Of a stretch of DNA of 64,000 nt, positions 41,698 through 48,907 are shown one piece after another. Positions within the stretch are counted from its first letter, which is position 1; each line of letters begins with the position of its first letter. The position numbers and the translations under genes are program-made. The DNA comes from Frankiales bacterium (GTDB lineage Bacteria > Actinomycetota > Actinomycetes > S36-B12 > CAIYMF01): positions 62,001 to 126,000 of the forward strand of contig WGLY01000017.1 in NCBI GenBank assembly GCA_016125335.1. The letters run 5' to 3'. The notes below the pieces were generated by a model that worked only from the letters and a program-made list of their open reading frames with translations, ran no database searches and was not told where the DNA came from.

Positions 41698-43355
41698 CAC
41701 GCACTCTCCTCGAGATCGAGCCTGAGCCGGACCGTGTGCCGGGAGCCGTCGACCTCGTGCTCGACGGCGTCGACCATGTGGTCGATGAGGAACAGGCCCC
41801 AGCCGCGCGGCGTCTGGAGACCCGCGAGCTTGAGCTCGAGGTCCGGCTCCTCGGTGCGGGTGCCCGGTGCCGCGCCGCCCGCGTCGCTCACGAGCACCTC
41901 GACGGACGTCGCCGTCCGGCGCACGACGACGTCGACGAGCAGCCGCGCGTCGAGGCCGTTGCCGTGCTCGATGCCGTTCATCGCGGTCTCCGCGACGGCG
42001 GTCGACAGCCGCGAGCGCTGGTCGTCGGTGAGCGGCACGTCCTCGAGGGCGGCCTCGAGCCGGCGCACCGCCTCGCGCTCGTTGCCGGCCTCGCTGCGGA
42101 CGCTGAACCGGGCCAGCTCGACCGCGTCGTCGGCGGCGTCGCCGTAGCCGGCGCCCTCCGAGCGCTCGAGGGCGACCATCGTGATGTCGTCCTCCTGCTC
42201 GACGCCCGGCCCGGTGAACCGGGCCAGCTCGCTCACGCACAGGTCGGCGAGCTCGGCGGCGGACCTCGCGCGTCCCACGACGTCGCGGGTGCGGCCGAAG
42301 CCGAACATCTCGCCGTCGCCGTCGTGCTGCTCGGTGAGGCCGTCGCTGTAGAGCAGCACCTGCTCGCCCGGCGCGACCGTCGCGGTCTCCTCGTCGTAGC
42401 GCAGGCCCGGCATCAGTCCGAGCGGCATGCCGGTGGCCCGCAGCTCGCGCACGGTGCCGTCGGTGGCGCGCACGTAGGGCAGGTTGTGGCCGGCGTTGGC
42501 GAACTGCACGGTGCCGGTGCGCGCGTCGATCACGAGCACGAGGCAGGTGACGAACATGTGCGCCGGGATGTCCGCGCACAGCAGGTCGTTCACGCGCGAG
42601 AGGACCTCGGACGGCGACGACAGGCGCGACCCGGTCTCGCGCAGCAGGGCGTGGGTGCTGGCCATCACGAGCGCCGCGGGGACGCCCTTGTCGGTGACGT
42701 CGCCGACGACGATCATCACGCGGCCGTCGGGCATCGTGATGAAGTCGTAGAAGTCGCCGCCCACCGTGCGGGCCGGGCGGTAGAAGGCGGCCACGTGCCA
42801 CGTGGGGAGGTCGGGCAGGTTCTCGGGCAGGAACTGCTGCTGGATCAGCTGCGCGACCTTGAGCTCCTGGTCGATGCGCTCCCGCTCGCGGGCCTCGACC
42901 TCCTGCTGCCGCACGAGCTGGCCGAGGCGCAGCGCCGGGGCGGCGTAGCGGGCGAGGCTCTCCAGCAGCTGCCGGTCGTCCTTGCTGTAGCCGCGCTCGG
43001 ACAGCCGCGGCCCGAGCTGGAGCAGGCCCACGAGCTCGCCGTTGGTGACGAGCGGGACCACCAGCACCACTCCGGCCTCGCGCATGCGGTCCACCGCCGG
43101 CGAGTCGAGCGTGAGCGAGTCCAGCTCGACGGCGTGCGGCGCGCCGGCGAAGTAGGCGATCACGGGGTCGTTGGGCGCGATGTCGACCGGCTCGTCCACG
43201 ACCGCGGCGAGGTCGGCCATCGCCGGGGCCGGAGCCTCGGAGCCGGAGCGGCGCCAGCGGGAGCGTCGGCGCGGGCGGCGCTCGGACGCCGCGGCGTCCG
43301 GCTCGCTCTGGTCGGCCCGGGCGACGGACGGGCCCAGCGCGGTCGAGCTGGCCAT
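41697..43355 (-). CDS. GAF-PP2C phosphatase-HATPase fusion (RsbU and RsbW functions in one protein)
   Basis: A 552-residue cytoplasmic protein. A GAF-like domain (about 45-150) and a short coil precede a SpoIIE/RsbU-type PP2C phosphatase (about 180-385: RPARTVGGDFYDF, GDVTDKG, NAGHN, LYSDGLTE, DDITMV), and a GHKL ATPase of the RsbW type ends it (about 405-545: N-box VAETAMNGIEHGNG, G-box GWGLFLIDHMVD). It can in principle both remove and add phosphate on STAS antagonists. ATG 43355 has GGGAGG five bases upstream. No sigma factor gene is nearby, so the output target is encoded elsewhere. Confidence 0.92.
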   Translation of the reverse strand: MASSTALGPSVARADQSEPDAAASERRPRRRSRWRRSGSEAPAPAMADLAAVVDEPVDIAPNDPVIAYFAGAPHAVELDSLTLDSPAVDRMREAGVVLVVPLVTNGELVGLLQLGPRLSERGYSKDDRQLLESLARYAAPALRLGQLVRQQEVEARERERIDQELKVAQLIQQQFLPENLPDLPTWHVAAFYRPARTVGGDFYDFITMPDGRVMIVVGDVTDKGVPAALVMASTHALLRETGSRLSSPSEVLSRVNDLLCADIPAHMFVTCLVLVIDARTGTVQFANAGHNLPYVRATDGTVRELRATGMPLGLMPGLRYDEETATVAPGEQVLLYSDGLTEQHDGDGEMFGFGRTRDVVGRARSAAELADLCVSELARFTGPGVEQEDDITMVALERSEGAGYGDAADDAVELARFSVRSEAGNEREAVRRLEAALEDVPLTDDQRSRLSTAVAETAMNGIEHGNGLDARLLVDVVVRRTATSVEVLVSDAGGAAPGTRTEEPDLELKLAGLQTPRGWGLFLIDHMVDAVEHEVDGSRHTVRLRLDLEESA

Positions 43356-43412
43356 CGGCACCTCCCCCTCGGGCCCGGACTCCCCGGACCACGACGATGC
43401 TGCGCCGGCGCC

Positions 43413-43433
43413 GTTCCGGGATCGTTACGGAAC
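43413..43433. promoter_or_regulatory. Palindrome GTTCCG-N9-CGGAAC in divergent promoter region
   Basis: Perfect 6-bp arms flank GGATCGTTA between the divergent phosphatase operon and the BTAD regulator. The right arm is also part of GGAACC-N18-CGTG (43429-43456), a spacing seen again before mobA. It could be an operator for the BTAD protein or an ECF-type promoter element. Confidence 0.35.
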
Positions 43434-43493
43434 CGATCGGCCGGCCTCGGATCGTGACGCTAGCCCTCCGGGAGGCGGCGGCACAGCAGTACG

Positions 43494-46295
43494 GTGCCGT
43501 GCGTGCCAGGACGGGGAGACACCAGCGGCAGCAGCTCACGGCTCACGCTGTTCGGGCCGCCGAGCGCGGTGCGCGCGGGCGCGCCCGTCGCGTTCGACAC
43601 GCGCAAGTCGTACGCCGTGCTCGCCCGGGTGGCGCTGGCGCGGCGGCCGGTGTCGCGCGACGCGCTGGCCGCGCTCCTGTGGCCCGAGGCCGACCCGGAC
43701 CGCGCGCGCAGCGCGCTGCGCCGCACGCTGTCGGTGACCGGCGCGGTGGGGCCGTGCCTCGTCGTCGACCGCAGCGCCGTGAGCGTGGACCCGACGCTCG
43801 TCGACGTCGACGCCTGGGAGTTCGAGGCCCTCGCCGCCGGCGACGACCCCGCGGGATGGCGCCGTGCCGTAGAGCTCGCGGGCGGGCGCTTCCTCGACGG
43901 CCTCGCCCTGCGCGACGCACCGGAGTTCGACGACTGGCAGTCGCAGACGGCCGCGGACTACGAGCGGCAGGTGGGCACGGTGCTCGACCGGCTGGTGGCG
44001 GCGGAGACCGAGGACGGCAGGCTCGACGTCGCTCTCGGCCTCGCCCGCCGGCGGCTCGCGCTCGACCCGCTGCACGAGCCGGCGCACCAGGCGCTCATGC
44101 GCCTGCTGGCCTGGACCGGCGACCGCTCCGCGGCGATGGACCAGTTCCGCGTGTGCGCGCGCACCCTCGACCGCGAGCTGGGCGTGCGGCCGCTGCCCGA
44201 GACGCACCGGCTCTACGACCTCATCCGCGACGAGGGCCTCGACCCTCCCGAGCCGCGCCCACGTGCGGTGGCGCGCCCCGCGCCCGCGCCGACGTCCGCC
44301 GGCGTGGCCGTCCCGCCGCTGCCCGACCTCGTGGGGCGGGACGAGCTGGTGGCACGGGTGGCCGCGGCGCTCGACGGGCCGCAGGCCGGACCCGCCGTGG
44401 CCCTGGTGGGCGAGCCCGGGTCGGGGCGGTCGTCGGTGGCCGCCGCGGTGTGCCGGGAGCGCGCCGACGCCGGCGGCCGGGTGCTCACGATGCGCGGGCT
44501 CGAGGCGGAGCGCGGGATCGCGCTGGGCGCCGTCACGGCGCTCGTGCGCCAGCTGCTCGCCGACGACGCCGTGCCCCTGGACGACCTCCCCTTCGGCGTG
44601 CGGGCCGAGCTCGGCCGGCTGGCCCCGGAGACCGACCAGTCGCCGCTGCCGCCGCTGGACAGCCCCGGCGCGCAGGCCCGGCTCTTCGACAGCGTGGTCG
44701 CTGCGCTCGCGCTCCCCGCCCCCGTGCCGGACGCCGCGCGCACGCTCCTCGTGGTGGACGACGTCGACCTGCTCGACGAGGCGTCGGCGGACTTCGTCGG
44801 CTACCTCGCCCGCAGGCTGCCGGCGCACGTCGCGCTGCTGCTCGTCTACCGCCACGCGGTCGAGGCGCTCCAGGGCGCCGAGGTGGAGCGGCTCGCCGTG
44901 CCGCCGCTGGCCGCGGACGAGGCGGGCCGGCTGCTCGCGGCGATGGGCGTGAGCGTGGGCCCGGAGGCGCTCGAGGACCTCGTGCGCCGCACCGGCGGAT
45001 CGCCGCGCCTGCTACGCGAGTTCGCGCTCGCGTCGTCCTCCGACGACGACCTGCCCACCCTCGAGCTGCGCGGCCTGCTCGAGTCGCGGCTGTCCGCGCT
45101 GGGCGAGACCACGCGGCAGGTCGTCTCCGCCGCGGCCGTGCTCGGGCGGGCCGCCGACGTCGACCTGCTGCGCGCCGTGAGCGGCCGGGCCGACGTCGAG
45201 GTGGTCGACGCGATCGAGGAGGCCGTGGGCCGCGGGCTGCTGGTCGAGCTGGCCGACAGCGGCGAGTACGACGTCCCCTACGACGCGGTGCGGCTGGCGG
45301 CGACCGGCCGCCTCAGCCGGGCGCGCGAGCGGCTGCTGCACAGCCGGGCCGCGGACGCCCTCGCCGCACGGCGCCAGGCGCCGGCGTCGGCTGCCGCCGT
45401 CGCGACGCACCTCGAGCTCGCCGGGCGCGAGGACGAGGCCGCGGCCTGGTACTGGACCGCGGCACTGGAGGCACGGGACCTGTGGGCCCACGGCATCGCG
45501 CTGCAGCACCTGCAGCGCGCGGTCGCGCTCGGCCACGACCCCGCCGCCTGCCACCTCGCCTCCGGCGAGGCGCTCATCGCGCTGGGCCGCTACCGCGACG
45601 CGATCGACGAGCTCGAGCTCGCGGCCCAGCTCGCCGAGGGCCCCGAGCTGGCCGCCATCGAGCACCGGCTCGCCGACGTGCACCACCGCCTGGGCGCGTG
45701 GACGACGTCGCGCGCCCACGTGGAGCACGCCCTCGACCTGCTCGGTGCCGCCCCGGACGGGCCGGACGCCGCCGTGCTCCGGGCGCGCTGCCTCGCCGAC
45801 CACGCGCTGCTGCGGCTGCGCGAGGGCGACGTCGCCGCCGCGGACGCCGAGCTGTCCGAGGTGCTCGCGGCCGCCGAGCGCACCGGGGACGCGGCGGCGC
45901 TGGCCCAGGCGCACGACGTCGCGGGCGTGCTCGCCGCCGCGGGCGGCGACGCGGACGCGGCGCGCCGGCACCTGCGCGCCAGCCTCAGTTACGCCGCCAA
46001 CCTCGCGGACCCGTCGTACGCCGTCGCCGCCTGGAACAACCTGGCGCGCGTGGAGTGGACGGCCGACGACGTCGCCGCCGCGCTCGACGCGCAGCGGCAC
46101 GCGCTCGAGCTCGGGGAGCGGCACGGCGACCGGCACCGGCTCGCCGCGCTGCACACCAACCTCGCCGACCTCCTGCACGCCGACGGCCGCACCGACGACG
46201 CGATGGAGCACCTCGCGCGCGCCGCCGAGCTGTTCGCCTCGGTCGACCGCGAGGACGAGCGGCGGCCGGAGGTGTGGAAGCTCGTCGCGTGGTGA
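43494..46295 (+). CDS. BTAD/AAA/TPR transcriptional regulator (SARP-like)
   Basis: A 933-residue cytoplasmic regulator. A winged-helix-like N-terminus (LTLFGPPSAVRAG, SRDALAALLWPEADPDRARSA) leads into a bacterial transcriptional activator domain (about 95-245). The AAA-type ATPase follows (about 275-550), with Walker B LLVVDDVDLLD, but the P-loop reads GEPGSGRS: arginine replaces the lysine that normally contacts ATP phosphates. The C-terminal third is helical TPR-like repeats. GTG starts exist at 43494 and 43503. It is divergent from the partner-switching operon, which may be its target. Confidence 0.87.
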   Translation: MPCVPGRGDTSGSSSRLTLFGPPSAVRAGAPVAFDTRKSYAVLARVALARRPVSRDALAALLWPEADPDRARSALRRTLSVTGAVGPCLVVDRSAVSVDPTLVDVDAWEFEALAAGDDPAGWRRAVELAGGRFLDGLALRDAPEFDDWQSQTAADYERQVGTVLDRLVAAETEDGRLDVALGLARRRLALDPLHEPAHQALMRLLAWTGDRSAAMDQFRVCARTLDRELGVRPLPETHRLYDLIRDEGLDPPEPRPRAVARPAPAPTSAGVAVPPLPDLVGRDELVARVAAALDGPQAGPAVALVGEPGSGRSSVAAAVCRERADAGGRVLTMRGLEAERGIALGAVTALVRQLLADDAVPLDDLPFGVRAELGRLAPETDQSPLPPLDSPGAQARLFDSVVAALALPAPVPDAARTLLVVDDVDLLDEASADFVGYLARRLPAHVALLLVYRHAVEALQGAEVERLAVPPLAADEAGRLLAAMGVSVGPEALEDLVRRTGGSPRLLREFALASSSDDDLPTLELRGLLESRLSALGETTRQVVSAAAVLGRAADVDLLRAVSGRADVEVVDAIEEAVGRGLLVELADSGEYDVPYDAVRLAATGRLSRARERLLHSRAADALAARRQAPASAAAVATHLELAGREDEAAAWYWTAALEARDLWAHGIALQHLQRAVALGHDPAACHLASGEALIALGRYRDAIDELELAAQLAEGPELAAIEHRLADVHHRLGAWTTSRAHVEHALDLLGAAPDGPDAAVLRARCLADHALLRLREGDVAAADAELSEVLAAAERTGDAAALAQAHDVAGVLAAAGGDADAARRHLRASLSYAANLADPSYAVAAWNNLARVEWTADDVAAALDAQRHALELGERHGDRHRLAALHTNLADLLHADGRTDDAMEHLARAAELFASVDREDERRPEVWKLVAW

Positions 46296-46353
46296 GCCGG
46301 CGTGCGGCGCGGGTGTCGCGAGGCGCGTCCTGGCTCGGTGAGCCGGCACCGGG

Positions 46354-46548
46354 TGCGTCGTGGCGAGCGCCGTCGTGGCGAGCGCCTTCGTGGCGAGCGC
46401 CGTCGTGGCGAGCGCCGTCGTCGCGAGCGCCGTCGTCGTGAGCGGCGTCGTCGTGAGCGGCGTCGTCGTGAGCGGCGTCGTCGTGAGCGGCGTCGTCGTG
46501 AGCGGCGTCGTCGTGAGCGGCGTCGTCGTGAGCGGCGTCGTCGTGAGC
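46354..46548. repeat. Array of thirteen 15-bp tandem repeats
   Basis: Thirteen consecutive 15-base units; the last seven are identical (GGCGTCGTCGTGAGC), and the first six drift (GCCGTCGTGGCGAGC and close forms). As 15 is divisible by three, every frame reads as pentapeptide repeats, for example VVVSG. It fills most of the 352-base gap 46296-46647 behind the BTAD gene; the remainder shows nothing. The identical units point to recent expansion by slippage. Confidence 0.95.
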
Positions 46549-46647
46549 GTGGTCGCGGACGGCGTCGTAGCGAGGCCGTAACGCGGCGGGCGCAGGCTCG
46601 AGCCGTCACCGACCGAGAGCCGGTCGGGACGGTCTCGAGGGGGAGAC

Positions 46648-47091
46648 ATGGTCACCACCGCGCAGCCGCGCCTGGTCAAGCCGCCCACGGCACCCCGGCC
46701 GTTCCGGCCGGTGCTGCGGCTCGAGACGACGCTGCTGACGGCCGTGCTGCTGGCCCAGCTGGTCCTGGGCGCGGCCACCGTCGCGTTCGTGTCGCTCACC
46801 TCGGGCGACCCGCAGCCCGCGTGGCTGCTCGACGTCCACGCCGCGGTGGGTGCGCTCGCGACGCTGCTCGCGATCGCGCTGCTGGTGGGGTCCGCCCGGG
46901 CGCGGGACGGGTACTGGGTGGTGCGCTCCGCCGTCGTGCTCGGGTCGCTGCTGGTCGCGTTCGCGTGCGGCGACCGGGTGGTGCGCACCGACGGCCAGGC
47001 CGGGTGGGCCTCGTTCCTCATGGCCGTGGGCGCCGTCGTCGCGCTCGCTGTCTGCGTGCGGCTGCTGGCCGCCACACGGGGCACGCGATGA
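46648..47091 (+). CDS. Four-helix membrane protein, function unknown
   Basis: A 147-residue protein with a 25-residue cytoplasmic head and four hydrophobic segments (about 26-50, 62-82, 90-108, 120-142). A histidine sits at the second helix start (LLDVHAAVGALATLL). GGGGGAG lies just before the ATG. It overlaps the next gene by 4 bases, so the two products may act together. No family recognised. Confidence 0.7.
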   Translation: MVTTAQPRLVKPPTAPRPFRPVLRLETTLLTAVLLAQLVLGAATVAFVSLTSGDPQPAWLLDVHAAVGALATLLAIALLVGSARARDGYWVVRSAVVLGSLLVAFACGDRVVRTDGQAGWASFLMAVGAVVALAVCVRLLAATRGTR

Positions 47092-47510
47092 CGCGCCACC
47101 GCCTGCTCGGCGTGGTGGCCGGTCTCCAGGTGGCGACGGCGTTCGTGGCGCTGCGCTACGCCGTCGAGCGGGAGCTGTCCATGGACGCCCTCGGCGTGCG
47201 TCGCGAGGGCCGCGACATCGCGCGCGACGCGTGGTTCATCGGTACCGGCATCACGCCGCCGCTCGTGATGATGGCCGCGCAGGCCACGGCCGGCTCCGTC
47301 GTGATGCGCCGGCCGAGCGCGCCCGCGTCGCGCGTGCTGGGCGCGCTCGGTGCGGTGATGGCCGCGGGCTACCTGCTCGAGCGCGAGAGCCGCTCGGCCC
47401 TCACGCGGTGGGACCCGCGCCTGACGCCGCTCACCGCCGCGGGCGTCGCGCTGACCGCGCCGATGATGGGGCTCGGTCTGCGTCGCGACGCCGGGCCTGC
47501 CGGCGGCTGA
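47088..47510 (+). CDS. Small membrane protein coupled to the previous gene
   Basis: A 140-residue protein with an N-terminal hydrophobic stretch (LLGVVAGLQVATAFVALRYA) and two or three further segments around ITPPLVMMAAQA, VLGALGAVMAAGYL and LTPLTAAGVALTAPM. ATG 47088 overlaps the preceding TGA. No motif recognised; the pair looks like a two-subunit membrane unit. Confidence 0.68.
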   Translation: MTRHRLLGVVAGLQVATAFVALRYAVERELSMDALGVRREGRDIARDAWFIGTGITPPLVMMAAQATAGSVVMRRPSAPASRVLGALGAVMAAGYLLERESRSALTRWDPRLTPLTAAGVALTAPMMGLGLRRDAGPAGG

Positions 47511-47583
47511 GGTCCCGCCGCCCGCGCTGCACCCGCCCGAGGCCGCTTGCCGTTCGGGGGCGAACGACTGGAGGGTGTCCTCC

Positions 47584-48765
47584 ATGACGTACGCCGAGAC
47601 GATCACGGTCGAGGACCTCGAGGCCGACCCGTACCCGGTCTACGCGCGCCTCCGGGCCGAAGAGCCCGTCGAGTGGGTGCCCGCCGTCAACCTCTGGCTG
47701 GTGACGCGCGCCGCCGACGTCGAGACGGTGACGACGAAGCCCGACCTGTTCAGCGCGCAGGTGACCGACTCACCGCTCGACCGCTCGTTCGGCGGACCGA
47801 CGATCCTCACCGTGGACGGCGAGGCGCACCTCGACCTGCGCCGCAGCCTCGACACCAAGTACCGGCCGCGCACGGTGGCCACCTACATCGACGACCTCGT
47901 CGCGCCGATCGCGCAGCGGTTCCTCGACCGGCTGCTCGCCTCCCCCGGGCGCCGGGCCGAGCTCGTCGCCGAGTACTTCGAGCCGATCTCGGTGCTCAGC
48001 CTCGGTGCCGTGCTCGGCCTCGGGCACCTGAGCGAGGCGACGCTCCAGCAGTGGTTCCACGGCCTGGCGATGGGCGCGATCAACTTCGAGAACGACCCCG
48101 AGAAGCAGCGCGTCAACGACGAGACCGCGGCCCTCATCGACGCCGAGCTGCGCCCGCTCATGACCCGGCTCGCGCACGATCCGGACGACTCCACGATCGC
48201 CTCGATGCTCACCAGCGGCTGCCCGGTCGGCCGGCCGCGGGCTGTCGACGCGGTGCTGCCCTCGCTCAAGGTGATCATCCTCGGCGGCATGCAGGAGCCG
48301 GGCCACGGCGCCGCCTCCACGCTGGCCGCGCTGCTCGCCGATCCCGAGCAGCTGGCCTGGGTGCGCGAGGACCCCGAGCGCTGGGACGACGCCGTCCACG
48401 AGGGCCTGCGGTGGGTCGCGCCGATCGGCACGCAGACGCGCCAGGCCACCCACGACGTCGAGCTCGCGGGGACCGTGATCCCGGCCGGTGCCGCGGTGGC
48501 CGGCGTGGTGGCCAGCGCCTGCCGCGACGAGCGGGTGTTCGCCGATCCGGACCGCTTCGACGTACGACGCACCCGCGAGCCGAACGCGGCCTTCGGCTAC
48601 GGCCCGCACTTCTGCGCCGGGCACGCGTTCGCGCGCGGGCAGGAGCGCATCGCGCTGCGGATGCTGGTGGACGCGCTGCCGGAGCTGCGTCTCGACCCGT
48701 CGCACGACGTGGTCTTCCGCGGCTGGGAGTTCCGCGCGCCGACCGCGCTGCACGTCACCTGGTGA
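47584..48765 (+). CDS. Cytochrome P450
   Basis: A 393-residue soluble bacterial P450. The heme-thiolate loop FGYGPHFCAGHAFARGQ is intact with Cys344, and the ExxR helix is present (EGLRW). The I-helix oxygen-binding motif reads GGMQEPGHG where most P450s have [AG]Gx[DE][TS]: proline replaces the conserved Thr/Ser. ATG 47584 is used (GGAGG nine bases upstream); GTG 47575 is the alternative. No ferredoxin or ferredoxin reductase gene is adjacent, so redox partners come from elsewhere. Substrate unknown. Confidence 0.9.
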   Translation: MTYAETITVEDLEADPYPVYARLRAEEPVEWVPAVNLWLVTRAADVETVTTKPDLFSAQVTDSPLDRSFGGPTILTVDGEAHLDLRRSLDTKYRPRTVATYIDDLVAPIAQRFLDRLLASPGRRAELVAEYFEPISVLSLGAVLGLGHLSEATLQQWFHGLAMGAINFENDPEKQRVNDETAALIDAELRPLMTRLAHDPDDSTIASMLTSGCPVGRPRAVDAVLPSLKVIILGGMQEPGHGAASTLAALLADPEQLAWVREDPERWDDAVHEGLRWVAPIGTQTRQATHDVELAGTVIPAGAAVAGVVASACRDERVFADPDRFDVRRTREPNAAFGYGPHFCAGHAFARGQERIALRMLVDALPELRLDPSHDVVFRGWEFRAPTALHVTW

Positions 48766-48776
48766 CTCCTCCGGTG

Positions 48777-48791
48777 TCCACAGGGTGTGGA
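48777..48791. promoter_or_regulatory. Palindrome TCCACA-N3-TGTGGA upstream of DUF222-HNH gene 2
   Basis: TCCACA-GGG-TGTGGA lies 117 bases before ATG 48908, matching the element before copy 1. The left half extends to GTGTCCACA, one base away from the actinobacterial DnaA box. A third partial match, TGTGGATCG, occurs about 30 bases further downstream. Confidence 0.55.
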
Positions 48792-48907
48792 TGGCTGATC
48801 GGCGAAACCCCTTGGTACTGCTGTGGATCGCGAACCACGACTGTCGGAGGTCGACGCTAGGCTCGCGGCACACGACCGAGACCGATCGACCCGTGGGAGG
48901 TGCCCGG

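Noticed and set aside
46354-46548. Tandem array considered as a CRISPR array
   Set aside because: The 15-bp units are directly joined with no spacers, and no cas genes are present.
46360-46581. Frames reading as VVVSG or TTPLT repeats through the tandem array
   Set aside because: A 15-bp repeat leaves all six frames open, so openness proves nothing; no ribosome-binding site or conserved ends were seen.
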